From NCBI GenBank assembly GCA_027924585.1, contig BSBM01000386.1:3930001-3994000 (forward strand): DNA of 64,000 nucleotides, in the 5' to 3' direction. The stretch is from Larix kaempferi. Lineage: Eukaryota > Streptophyta > Pinopsida > Pinales > Pinaceae. Shown piece after piece: positions 1-10,987 of this stretch (the first letter of the stretch is position 1; every line of letters begins with the position of its first letter). The position numbers and the translations under genes are program-made. Under the pieces are notes generated by a model that saw only the letters and a program-made list of their open reading frames with translations, made no database searches and was not told where the DNA came from.

Positions 1-1003
1 GCAGACGTAGTAGTCGTAGGAAACCGTGGATTGTAGTGGCATAGTCAGGGACAAAGCGGCGGAGGAAGTTGGACCTCCCTTGAAGGCTTTGAAGTTGTCT
101 TAATGTACGAGGTGACGGTAATTCTACAATGGCTTGGACTTTCAAGGGGTCTACAGTGATGCCCTTTTCTGAGATAACGAACCCCAGCAGGCGACCTAAT
201 GTAACACAAAAGACACACTTGAGAGGGTTCAAGCAGATGTTGTATTTTCGACAACGCAAGAAAATTTGTCGAAGGTCGTCTAAATGGTCAGATCGCTTCT
301 TGGATCGAGCGGTGAGGTCGTACAGATAAACTTTTATGATCCTGTGTAGATCGTGGAAGCAATAAGTCATGGCTTGTTGGAAAGTGGCTCCAGCATTCTT
401 GAGACCAAAAGGCATGATGCGATAGGAAAAGGTGCCCCATGGGGTAGTGAAAGCTGTCTTGTATTGATCTTCTTTATGGATTTTGATTTGGTTATATCTG
501 GAGAAACCGTCCATAAAAGAAAGGACCTCATGTCCCGCACATTCATCGATTAGTTGGTCAATGAAAGGTGTGGGGAAGTTGTCTTTGGGACAAGTGAGGT
601 TGAGGTCTTGGAAATCAGTACAAACACGTATGGTGCCCACTTTTTTGTTTACTGGCACTGGGTTTGAAACCCAGGTGGTGTAGGAAATAGGATATATGAA
701 TCCTGCTTTTTGGAGTTTTTCAATCTCAGCTTTAACAACTGGGAGCTTGGATGGGTGAATTGGTCGTTGTTTCTATCGGACAGGAGGCACATTGGGCCAA
801 GTGTCGATGTGATGTTCCACAATTTTGGGATCGAGGCCAGGCAGCTCGGTGTAAGACCAAGCGAAGACATCAAGAAACTCTTGGAAGAGTTTCTTATATG
901 CCTGAGTTTCCGCTTGAGTGCATGATGCGCCTAACGAGATGAGCTCAGGTTTTCCAGGTGTGGTGGAAATGTTGATTTGTATAATAGGGGAAATGTTGGA
1001 CAT
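1..1003 (-). pseudogene. Reverse transcriptase of element G, with a lost catalytic aspartate
   Basis: The minus-strand translation gives the standard gypsy RT blocks in order: an approach segment with 'FAWSYTELPGLDPKIVEHHI', then 'WVSNPVPVNKKVGTIRVCTD', 'CPKDNFPTPFID', 'SFMDGFSRYNQIKIHKEDQ', 'FGLKNAGATFQQAM', and the thumb near position 100 ('FVISEKGITVDPLKV'). At about position 330 the catalytic YxDD box reads YLYD, so its first aspartate has become tyrosine. There is a frame change near 775-790. RT copies element RNA to cDNA in the cytoplasmic particle; this copy could not. The gene runs past the left edge of the window. Confidence 0.88.
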
Positions 1004-1078
1004 GTTCCCTTCTTCGAAGGCATCTGGTGTTGGGATGGGGTCTTTGAACCAATCAACCTTAGTTGGTAGGAAATCTTT

Positions 1079-1588
1079 CTATTCGACTGATAGCTGGTTT
1101 TCTGCGGTGGATGTAGAAGCCTCAGGGAGGAAGTATGAGCGATGATGCATATCGTCCCAAGGGTAGTCCGGTGCAGTGAGAGTTTCTAGAATTTGCTCAT
1201 CAGTATGAAAGTAATCAGACCATAAATCAATGGGTTCTGGTTTGTATGTGGTTGAAATCATATAGATGGTATTGTTTTCTTCTGAAGAAGATGATTTCGG
1301 AGGGTAGATCTCCTTGATGAGGGGAGGAGATATCTCTAAGTCAGCATTGTTCATCTCGTACAAGGCTGCTCTATAATCTAGGAGATCAGGGCAGTAGTGT
1401 GAATAATGGCCATAAATGCCGCATATCACACAAGGGTGGTTAGTGCGGAGCATTTTGTCGCGAGGGTGAGGAGGTGGCTCAATTCTTACCACTGGAATTC
1501 CGGTGTCGTCATCCAACATATTCATGTGTTCTTGGAGATCCGGTAATTGTGGAAATTGATGAGTGGCATGGCCTACGTCGTCACACAA
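1079..1588 (-). pseudogene. Extra CCHC zinc-knuckle segment between protease and RT (element G)
   Basis: An open segment of 169 codons contains 'PCVICGIYGHYSHYCPDL', a C-x2-C-x4-H-x4-C knuckle. It is nearly the same as the knuckle in G's own gag at about 3240-3290 ('PCSICGVYGHYTHNCPHL'), so G carries the motif twice, on both sides of the protease. The rest is acidic and serine-rich and not recognised. It leads into the RT approach segment. It may be an internal duplication of the gag tail or a linker domain of this lineage. Confidence 0.7.
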
Positions 1589-1629
1589 CGAGCACTTAGG
1601 GGGAATGCGAATAGTTGGGGGGTTTTTAG

Positions 1630-2997
1630 CTACCTTGGGGGTTGCTGGGGGGTGCGAGTTATGAGCCCAGTGTTATAAGTTGGTGGGCCTCTACCCCCTG
1701 TGTTCCGTAACGGAGGTGGGGCATTTTTGGATGTTGATTCCGTAGTCACTATTGGGGGTGGTCTGTTTTGTAGATGAGTGACCGGAGGGGGTGGGTGGTT
1801 GGTAGTACGGATAGGTTGTACCGGTTGTAAAATAACAGTCAGAGTCGGCGGGGGGCTCGAAGCAGGTAAGTACCATATAGGTATCCCTAATGTTAAGCCA
1901 GGAAGGTTGAGTGTAGCCATTACTGGCGAACTAACAAATCTGGAAAATGGGAACAAGAACGGGATAGTATGAATTGGCATTGTGCCAATATGAGTAGGCA
2001 CTGTGGGTGTTTGTGGTAGTGACGAAGGTTGTTGTGTGGTGTGTGACAGGGTGCACAAATTCGATGTTTTCGTTATCGGTAAAGGTGGTGAGATCGATGG
2101 AAATGTGGAAGTCATAGGTGACTCGGTGTAGATTCCAGGACCAATTGACGACACAAATGATGTTGGTGCGTTTTGAATGGTTTGTTCAATCATTGGTAGC
2201 ACATTTGGAGGAGCTGTGGGGGCGTTAGGATCATAATATGTGAGCTGATCAATCTTGATAACGCGTCCTTCATGTGGGAACATCATGAGGCGAAAAATAG
2301 ATGAAGCCACTGCTTTCATTTTGTACATATAGCTACGTCCAAGAAGGAGGTTGTAATCAAGCTGGGCATTGATCACTTCGATGTCGATAAGAACTAATTT
2401 GTCGTCTAGTTCTATGGGTACATTCGTTTAGAGGCCTTGTGGTTGAGCTGAGCATCCGTCGTAAGCTCATAATGCCGTGGTAGATGGTTGTAAAGTGGGG
2501 GAGCCAAGCTTCTGCCACACACGGGTTGACATAACGCAGGTGGAAGCTCCTTCATCGATGATGCATCGATGCACAACAAGGTTTTGAATGTTTACTGATA
2601 CTTGGAAAGCCAAATTTGATGGCAATCGAGGTTCGGCTTGGTTTAAGTCGAAAGCCATCATGTGTGTGTTGTCAGGGTATACTCCTCTGATGGCGGATAG
2701 TAGTAGTTTTCGTTGTGTAGGGCATGTTTTCAGTACCTCTAAAGCAGACACAGCAGCAACGGATTGTGCTAGGTCTTCCACGACGTTATAATTGGATGTT
2801 ACGTGAGCATTAGGATTATTGTTAATCCTTCGCAAAGGGATGCGAGGGATTTTAGGTCCTCCGTCTAATGGCAGATTTGGTATGTGTAGTGGTTGATTTG
2901 GTGGAAGGGAGGTGGATGCGTCAGTGGGAGGAGTTTCTAGGGGTGGGTCGTATTGATTCCTGCGATTTTGGAGGTTGATGTCATTGGATAACATCAT
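1630..2997 (-). pseudogene. Retropepsin-type protease and proline-rich linker of element G
   Basis: The upstream part (2997-2467) ends in 'VHRCIIDEGASTCVMS', where DEGA stands in place of the usual D-[ST]-G-A active-site loop, as in element F's DEGA. After a stop at about 2467 the second part opens with 'LDYNLLLGRSYMYKMKAVAS', the conserved C-terminal hydrophobic block of the protease. About 150 codons of proline, threonine and serine-rich linker follow. The protease would cut the Gag-Pol precursor. At least one stop separates the two halves. Confidence 0.8.
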
Positions 2998-3057
2998 TAA
3001 TAAATGGTGTGTGCCTGGATCAGCATGCTGATAATCAGTTGCGACATAGGTGATTTG

Positions 3058-5187
3058 CTACTGGGGTGCAACAGATCCTTGTGGGGGATCCACAGGGAGA
3101 GTATTTACTACTCCCTGGTTTGGAAATGGGTTTTGTAATATCATGGGTTGCAGTTGATTAAGTGGAGCTAGCTGTCCAGCGTGGCCCTGGCGTTGGGCAT
3201 CGTCAGCCCAAAGTTTATGTGCTTTCTCTAAATGGGGGCAGTTATGAGTGTAGTGTCCATAGACTCCACATATAGAACATGGATGGTTTCTTCTCAGGTT
3301 ATTGTTTTTTGGCTGCTTGGGATGACGATCAGGATTCTGGTTGGGAGGAGCAGCATTGTTATTATTTGGAGGATTGGGAGGTGGTGGACCTTGATTATGT
3401 TGTTGGTTGTTGCCGCGGTTATGTCCTCTTCCATGGTTTTGTTGTCCACCTTGGTTGCGTTGGTTGTTTTGATGTTGGGGCTGATTGTGTTGTGTGTACA
3501 CTTGCCCTTGAGTAGTGGGAGGATTTTGGGGTGCCACAGGTGCGGGATCAAGTTACGGTGGATAATAAGCTGGTGGGGCTGGAGGTGGTCCAGTTGCCTG
3601 CTGGGGTTGTTGGTAAACCTGAGCTATTGGAGGTGTTGGGTTAGTTGTTGTAGCTTGTTGTGGGTAATAAATTGGTTGTGCTGATAAATGAATTGAGTTC
3701 TGGGCAGCCGGTTGGTTATAGTATGTGGGTGGTACATATGTCAATGGCGCTTGCCCATAGCAATGTTGTGGACAAGAGGGTACATGAGTGTGATGAGTCT
3801 GATTCGTTGGAGCGTACGAAGTTGTCGCTCCAGAATTAGATGTATCCTTAGAGAGGTCTGGGGAATTTATGGTGCTCACCATGCTAAAAGGTTTAATTTG
3901 CACTGTGACTTGGCCGATAATACCATCAGCGGCATGTGATGCCCCCGGAGCATCACCACGTGAAGAATCACCTCGTAGGGCGTCTGGTATGATGGTGTAG
4001 AGATAGCCTGAATGGGCATAAATCAGGTCGAATTGTTGAGCTTTTAAGATAGCTTCTTCCTCTGATTGGGGTCGTTCGGAAGCTACGTCTTTTGCTATGA
4101 GGGGTAGGAGTGATTTAAGAAACCAGTCCAAAAATATACGGTCATCCAGTTTTATCTTATAGATGCTACGACGCTTGCGCCACTGATGGATATGGTCGGT
4201 GATGTGGGTAGCTGTGTTTTGTCTGCAAGACAATAGTATTTCAACTCCTGCATCATAGCGTACAGGTAGCTGAAAAAACTAAAGGAAAGTGGAGGCGAGA
4301 GACGTAAATGTATGGTGGGTCCCATGTGGTTGTTCAATGTACCACTTGGCTACAAAGCCAGTGAACGTTCGTTGCAACAGTCTCAGTTAAATGGGAGTCA
4401 TCCACTATGGAGTTAGATGAACACCATAGGTGAAATGACATTATGTGGTTTTGGGGTTCCTCCCCATGTTTTCCTTCAAACTTGGGGATGTCCGAGGGGA
4501 GCTTTGTAGGCATGGGTGGCCATGTAGGGTTGTGCCTGATAGGATCGTTGGTTAGCCTGGCTAGATCTGATAAGTTCAGACTAGCCATGTAAGGTAAACT
4601 AGCAGATGGGTGTGGCGTAGTGACTGGGACATAACTATTAATGGTGGCATTATGTAGTGGTCCAGTAGCCCCTAAGGGTATGCTAGGTATTGAAGGTATG
4701 TGTCCTCCAAGGGTTGTGTTTTGGTATGGGCCAGCGTTCCCAAGTGCAACATGGGTTACACTAGGGTTAGGAATACTGCCAGGAATTCCTGGGATCTGGG
4801 TTGTGGTAATGAGAGGTGGTGTGATTCCTATGTTTGGCATACCCATAATAGGAGGTAGTCCTGTGTTGGGCATACCTAAAGGTGGAGTGTCCCCTATATT
4901 AGGCATGCCTAGAAAGGTTGTTGTTACCATGGATGGCATAGTAGTAGAAGGGTTTGTGGATGTATCTCCAATAGTACTGGTGAAAAGTGGGTCGTATTGT
5001 GGTCCCGCCATGAGGTTGGTTGGTGATATTTCAGTAGGGTTTTCGGACTCATCCTCAGAATTAGATGTGAAGTGAGGCGTGTCAGAATCGGATGACTGTG
5101 TGTTTGGATGATGACGTGTCGAGTCAAGGGATAAGGCTCTACGTCGGTGACATGTAGAGCCAAGTATACTGAACTGAGGGGGTCCAC
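3058..5187 (-). pseudogene. gag of element G with CCHC knuckle
   Basis: Three consecutive open segments make up gag. The N-terminal third (5011-4334) has short repeats built on MPNIG/MPNTG plus proline, then 'PSDIPKFEGKHGEEPQNHIM', the start of the capsid-like domain. The middle third (4233-3553) has 'ITDHIHQWRKRRSIYKIKLD' and 'FLDWFLKSLLPLIAKDV'. The C-terminal third (3537-3058) is very rich in asparagine and glutamine and carries one CCHC knuckle. Gag forms the particle and binds RNA. Stops and frame changes near 3540, 4240 and 4335 show it is inactive. The true start is uncertain; the ATG at 5011 is the best candidate. Confidence 0.85.
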
Positions 5188-5189
5188 CC

Positions 5190-6960
5190 TAAAGACGACG
5201 AGATCGTCTTAAATTATCAATGGTGAGAAATATTTTTTAAAAATTTCAGTGTAAGGTGGTGATGTAAAAAACTTGAAACCCTAATGCAACAATAAGTGCA
5301 AAAGGGGAGTGAAAAAAATAAATAAAGTCTCTCAGGCCAACAATTAACCTCAAAAAGCACTTATTATAGCAGCTGTGCTACAATAAGTGGAGGGATGCAA
5401 CAAAATTGGTCAGAATACCAAAAGTCAAACAGTTTCTAGAAAAAAGGGGTGTTACTAGACCAAAGGTGGGTAATGTATCATGCAAACACCTAACCAGAAG
5501 TATTGTGAGTCAACAACGATATCCTTTGCAAGGTGATGAAATCCAAGTCAGACAATATGGAGTGTTGAATCAATGGCTAGATATCCCCCTACCGGAAGGG
5601 ACACCGGGTAGACAATCCTAAAGAGTGGAAACTAGGATACCCCGTTCATGACACGTTCGGTTAGGTGAATCTACAGTTTGGTTCTATCGCCACTGTACAC
5701 CCTCTTGGGTGTACACCGAGAACTTAGAAAGGTATCCTTCGGTTACTGAATGGATTGCAGTATTCCACTCAGATTTCCGTAACCAGTCTGGCTACTTCAA
5801 CCCTCCTAAGGGAGAGGCCTTCCCGATAAATTGGTTGATAACCGTGTTAAAATTATAAGGAATTTTGGTACCGTAGAGGACAACCACTATGTCTCAAATG
5901 TAATAATTGAGGGGTGTTATTGGAACACCTATCCCCTCAATTCTACCTAACTACAAAATTCTTTTAAGTGCTCTCCAAGTGGGGTTAAAAGTTTGTTGAG
6001 TTTAAGGTAAATTTTAAGGCTCAGTTTAAATTATGTGGCAGAGCGGGTGCAAGTGTGGTATTTAAACTGAAATTGATTTGCCTCCCTTGGGCGATTAATT
6101 ACAAATTAAAGAAAAGACACTTCCAGTTTTTTCAAAAAATAAAGGTGTTTTTTAAATGTAAATGCTTGAAAAAACTGTTTAAAAAATAATGGATCTTTGA
6201 AATAATTTGAAGGAAAGCAAATAACATAAATATTTCAAGAAATAAATGGATCTCTTAAAAGTTGCTTGGGAAAAGTATCGAGCAAATAAACAGTAAAACC
6301 TTCATCTAAATAAAATGTAGAAAAATCTCTCTTTCAATTATTGGAAATTTTTAAAAAGACTTTTAATGGAGCATTCTAAATAGTAAAAGATTTAATGTGG
6401 CTGTAAAAATGCAGAAAAATTAATGCTGTGAAATATGCTAAATGGGTAGAAAAAACAACAAAAATAATTTTCAAAAAATTGGCCGAATTAAAAATAAATA
6501 AAAAAATTGCATCACGAGTTTCGGAAAAACAGCTGCGATGTGCAGCACGGGATTCGGCCATGCAGTCGCGATGTGTCGCGCGGGTTTCAGCCGCGAAGCC
6601 GCGATGTGCAGCACGGGTTTAGGTCACACAGTCGCGATGTGCAGCGCGGAAAATGGCCGCGATGCCACGATGTGAAGCGCGCAAAATAGCTGCGAAGCCG
6701 CAACGCACCGTGCGGAAAAAAGCTGCGAGGTCGCAATGAGCCGCGCGACTGTCGGGCAAAAAAACGTGAGGCGAAAGCCGAAAAACAGACGCCGAAAAAC
6801 GAACCCAAAAATGGAAATTTCAGGCTGTTAATGGCAATAGAAGGGGCCAAGATCTAAAACAGCAATGGATCTGCTATCTAGGATGGCAGATCTATGAATA
6901 AAAATGATTAAAACTAAGAAAAACTAAGATCTAAAGCAAAAAACTGAGATGTAAGAATTC
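5190..6960 (-). other. Untranslated leader of element G
   Basis: About 1.77 kb between the gag start and the primer binding site holds no coding segment I can support; short open stretches here look random. It is AT-rich except for the GC-rich repeat block at 6525-6760. A leader of this size fits large plant gypsy elements. Confidence 0.6.
6525..6760. repeat. GC-rich degenerate tandem repeat in G's leader
   Basis: Seven or so imperfect units of about 30-36 bp, each built around 'GCGATGTGCAGCGCGG' and a link such as TTCGGCC or TTTCAGCC. It stands out as an island of CpG in an AT-rich leader. Units drift toward the right end (gccacgatgtgaagcg, gccgcaacgcacc). Confidence 0.75.
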
Positions 6961-6984
6961 GAAGCCAGCGGAGTCGCCAAAAAC
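6961..6984 (-). other. Primer binding site of element G
   Basis: On the minus strand the LTR ends in GCCAACA and is followed after a few T's by 'TTTGGCGACTCCGCTGGC'. TGGCGACTCCGCTGG is a familiar plant gypsy primer-site string. Position right after the LTR end supports the call. Confidence 0.8.
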
Positions 6985-7669
6985 TGTTGGCTTGGTTTTG
7001 CAACCAAGCTTTGTGCAATGGGCACCTATAAACAATGTGATAGTAGTTTCAATATAGAAGTAAAAACAATTATAAATTTGAATCTAACATGTGCATATAA
7101 CAACAAATTTGAAAAGATTTAAGAATAAGAACAAGAAATAAAATAAAAAATAACTTTTGTATTATAATACCTCAAATGGTGAGGATGTTGTGGTGTTGAG
7201 CAGCTCTAAGGGTGAGATGCTCTAGGCTCCAATGGTCTCTTCTCCAAGATTGCTACAATGGTCAAGAACTCATGAGAGATTTTGACAACATGAGGATAGG
7301 ATGATGGATGGATGGAAAGTGAGGAGCCCCTATCACCTTTTTATAGTTTTTGGTGGTGGGGAATACCATTATGGTTTTGAGGAAACCAATGGTATTGACC
7401 AACATGGTTTAGGTACCTTTTCCCTCCTTTTTCATTTTTTGAATATTTTGAATATTTTTATTCCCTTTTTAATACTCTTGGGATTTCTGGACCCTTTTTT
7501 AGGGTTTTTTATTTTTTTGAGGAAAATTTTTCATTTTGAGGGGAAAAGGGGTGTATCATGGTCTTTTGGTGACCTTTTGATGGCTTTAGAGGCTCAAATG
7601 GTGGAAAAGTGGACAAATGGGTCATGTGAATAAGGAAATGAGCTAGTGAGCACTTTTTGGGTGTTAACA
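6985..7669 (-). repeat. 5' LTR of element G (685 bp)
   Basis: On the minus strand it starts TGTTAACACCC at 7669 and ends GCCAACA at 6985, so it has the TG...CA ends of an LTR and is followed directly by the primer site. The partner LTR is outside the window, so length is set only by the terminal bases. The next five bases (7670-7674, CATTG) would be the target duplication. Confidence 0.78.
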
Positions 7670-7933
7670 CATTGTTAGATGTAGGACCGAGACAAGCACC
7701 TCCTAGGGACACAACTAGGTGGTCAGGTGAGAAGATAACCCATGCAGCAGAAGCAAGCTACTGCATATGTCAGCTAGCATCATCCGCGAAAACTAAGAAC
7801 GTAGGACATCCCGCTGACATTTGTCAATCAAATAGAGGCTAATCAGCAGACCCGACAACCATAAAGGAAACCTAAACTATGTACAGAAAAAACTATACAA
7901 TAGTGTACAAAAGTATCAGCCTGAACCAGAGGT
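7670..7933 (-). other. 3' non-coding tail of element F
   Basis: 264 bp between the end of F's integrase and G's LTR. No coding or repeat signal seen. It is probably the start of F's 3' untranslated region before G interrupts it. Confidence 0.55.
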
Positions 7934-9060
7934 TCAAGCATAATACCACTTGAGGTAGAGCCCATTTCTAGGCTCCTTCAAGACAAATCCCTCGTAATCT
8001 TCTAACTCATAAGCTCCTTTTTCAAGGACACGCCTCACAATGTAAGTACCGTGCCACATGGGATTGAACTTGCCTGCCCCCAGGGGTTCTTTAGCTTGGT
8101 CATACAAGAGTACCAAGTCACCTTCAGCATATTGACGAGGATGGACAGACCTATCATATTGAACCTTGACACAACGCTTGTTAACATCAATGGCCACAGC
8201 GGCATCTCGATGGTGCTCGTCAAGTTGCTTGAGGTGCACTAAACGTTGCTCAATCTCCGTCCTATCAGGGAGGAGCTCTATGGATAACTTGAACGAAGGG
8301 ATCTCGCATTGAATCGGTAAAAGTGACTCCACACCATTAACTAACTGGAATGGTGAGAACCCGGTGGCAGTCTTAACTACGGTTCGATATGCCCACAAAG
8401 CAGGATATAAAATGATATGCCAATTGGTCTTGCTTTGTTGGATGGTACATTGGAGAATGGTCTTTAAAGACTTATTTACTGCTTCAACCTGACCATTCGC
8501 TTGAGGATAGTAGGAAGATGAGTGTTCCCGACAAAACCCAAGCTTGAGAGACAAATCCTACATCATCTTGTTTTGAAAGTGACTGCCATGGTCAGTGACA
8601 ATCTCTTTTGGGATACCGAATCGAGTGATAATCTGGTTGAACACGAAATGGGATGCAGTGGCACCATTGTCTTTTACAGTAGGCATGGCCTCAACCCACT
8701 TGGAAAAATAATCCACGGCCACGATAATATGATGATGCCCCCCGACCGAAGTTGGTTTGCAATCCATGAAATCTACCCCCCACTTAGTGAAGGGATCGAC
8801 AATGACTATCGGATGGAGGGGCGCTGGATGCGAGTGTATGTTCCGAGAAAACACCTTGCAAGGGTGACATCTCTTCATAGCATTAATACAATCTTTAAAG
8901 ATGGTAGGCCAAAAATAACTAGCTCACATGATACGTTGGGCTGTAGCAAGCCTAGATAAGTGACCGCAACATGCCCCCGCATGGCAATCATTAAGTACCC
9001 GTTCCGCTTCTTCGTGAGTCAAGCAACGACGGAGAATGGAATCCTTTCCCTGGAGATACA
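7934..9060 (-). pseudogene. Integrase of element F
   Basis: The integrase inserts element cDNA into chromosomes. The HHCC zinc domain is readable at about 8850-9030 ('HEEAERVLNDCHAG' through 'RCHPCK'). The catalytic core follows with 'TKWGVDFMD' (first Asp), 'VTDHGSHFQNKMM' (second Asp) and 'QANGQVEAVNKSL' (Glu), so all three acidic residues are present. The C-terminal domain has 'LVLLYDQAKEPLGAGKFNPM' and ends 'NGLYLKWYYA'. Two stops interrupt it, near 8921 and 8556. The last 206 codons are fully open. Confidence 0.88.
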
Positions 9061-9690
9061 AAGTGTCACCAACGATAGTATAATATTTAGCATGATGTCT
9101 CACACACCGTCGCTCGTCTCGTGAATAATGCGGAGGAAACTTCAAAGTTTGGAGATATACAATGACATCCCCATACCAAGGGTCCTCGGTCGAGATAAGA
9201 AATAAGTGTTCATCCACAAAGGATTCTTCATGAATGACATCCTCATCAAGCCGTGGAAGGTTTGACATAAGTTCAACGAACACCAATGATTTCACTGATT
9301 TTGCAGAAGCAAAATCGAGATCAAATTCGTGAAGGATTTCAATCCATTTATTATACTTACCCCCGATAAGGCATCGTGATAGCACGAACTAAAATGGATT
9401 GATGTGAGCTACAATGGTGGTTGTTCGAAGCAAAATGTAATTTCGTAACCGCTGGACTACGTGAACAGTCGCAAGTGCCATCTTTTCTAAGTGGGTGTAC
9501 GTCAGCTCGACGTCTACTAAATTTCGACTAAGATAATAGATAACATGTTCGACAAGCGCATCATCTACCTGAACCAAGACCATGCCAATAGTCTCTTGAG
9601 ATGCGGCCACATAAGGAATGAAATCTCATGTAAAGTCCGGTGGACTAAGCACGGGGGTTGATACCAAATCTTTCTTAAGGGCATCGAAAG
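9061..9690 (-). pseudogene. RNase H region and linker of element F
   Basis: Segments such as 'VIYYLSRNLVDVELTYTHLE' and 'RNYILLRTTTIVAHINPF' are the usual RNase H C-terminal blocks of plant gypsy elements; RNase H removes the RNA template during cDNA synthesis. The linker 'LMSNLPRLDEDVIHEESFVD' leads to the integrase zinc domain. There is a stop near 9387, and the stretch 9611-9690 is degraded. Confidence 0.75.
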
Positions 9691-9694
9691 ACTT

Positions 9695-10891
9695 CTAGGC
9701 TCGCTCATCCCAGGTAAAAGGTGTGTCTTTCTTCAATAGGCATGCAAAACCTTTAGTAATATTGGCATAGTTAGCTATAAGCCGATGCAGAAAAGTAGCT
9801 ATCCCTTGGAGGCTCTGAAGTTGTAACAGATTACATGAAGGAGGCAACTGAAGTATTGCCTCAACTCTGAGAGGATCAACTCTAATACCCTCCCTCGAAA
9901 CTATGAATCCTAGAAGGCGACCAGTCCTAACAGCGAAGATGCATTTGTTTGGATTCAATCGAATTTTGTAGTGAATACATCATTCGAGAATTATACGGAG
10001 GTGCTTGGGGTAGTCCACTCTCTTGCGAGAATGGCCAACAAGATCATCCAAGAAAAATTCCATAATCATCTTAAGATCGTGAAAGGCATAGGTCATGGCT
10101 CGCTGAAAAGTAGCTCTGGTGTTCTTGATGCCGAAGGGCATTTTCCGGTACGCAAAGGTTCCCCAGGGAAAAATAAATGTCATTTTATGTTGGTCTACGG
10201 GTTTGATTTGAATCTGATTATAACCTGAGAATTTGTCCATGAATGAAAAAATCTCACTCCCCGCACAAGCATCCAATATCTGATCAATGAATGGCGTGGG
10301 GAAGTTGTCTTTCGGACATGCACTGTTCAAATCTCTGAAATCAGTGCATACACGGATTTTTCCTTGCTTCTTATCCACAGGAATGGGGTTTGACACCCAT
10401 TCGGTAAGGGGAACGGGGTAGATGAAAATAGCTTTGAGCAGTTTATCCACCTCTACCTTAATAGCAGCTGCCTTCCTAGGGTTCACAACATGTAAGCATT
10501 GTCGAACCGGTTTAGGATCGGGATATGTTCTAATATCGTGTTCAACAATGCGGGGGTCTATTCCTGACATCTCCTCATATGACCAGGCGAAAGCTTCCCG
10601 GAGTTCAGTAAACAACTCAGTGTAAATAGCAATCTCCTTAGGAGTGCAATCGGCACCGACGTAAACATTCTCAATCTTTCGGAGAGTGTGGGAGATTTTG
10701 ATTGAAGTGGTTGGGGAAATATTGGCCATATTCCCCTCCAAGAAAACATCATGCAACTGCAAAAGAGCCACAGGGTGACCAACCATCTCAGCTAGAGTCA
10801 TCCTAAAATCCTCTTTCTCAACGAGCTCAAGGTTAGGAAGGAAATAAGAGAGATGGTGCATATCTTCCCAAGGCCTCTCACTACCACACAT
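9695..10891 (-). pseudogene. Reverse transcriptase of element F
   Basis: A 303-codon open segment (10891-9980) holds the fingers and palm: 'AFAWSYEEMSGIDPRIVEHD', 'WVSNPIPVDKKQGKIRVCTD', 'SFMDKFSGYNQIQIKPVDQH', 'MPFGIKNTRATFQRAM' and a catalytic box FFLDDL, with both aspartates kept. The thumb continues at 9958-9695 ('LNPNKCIFAVRTGRLLGFIV'). One stop separates them near 9972. It is the best preserved gypsy RT in the window. Confidence 0.9.
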
Positions 10892-10987
10892 GGCTTCGAG
10901 GATAGCTTCATCAGATGGAAAAGTATCATCGAGGCAATCGTGAGAGCAAGATGAGTTGGTTACCCAAACTGGTAGCGTAACGGGATC

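Larger units (their letters stand above)
1..7669 (-). mobile_element. Ty3/gypsy retrotransposon G (5' portion, cut by window edge)
   Basis: Read on the minus strand the order is LTR (7669-6985), primer binding site, long leader, gag with one CCHC knuckle, retropepsin, a second CCHC segment, then reverse transcriptase running off the window. RNase H, integrase and the 3' LTR lie outside. Stops and frameshifts break every gene, so this copy is dead. The protease and RT wording is close to element F next to it, so the two belong to one lineage; the sequence style resembles the Tat group, which is a judgement from memory. G lies in the 3' end of F, since F's integrase starts only 265 bp beyond G's LTR. 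Confidence 0.9.

Noticed and set aside
3232-3684. 150-codon plus-strand open frame rich in Val, Leu and Trp
   Set aside because: It is the shadow of G's gag (Gln/Asn/Pro-rich on the minus strand), which explains the hydrophobic composition.
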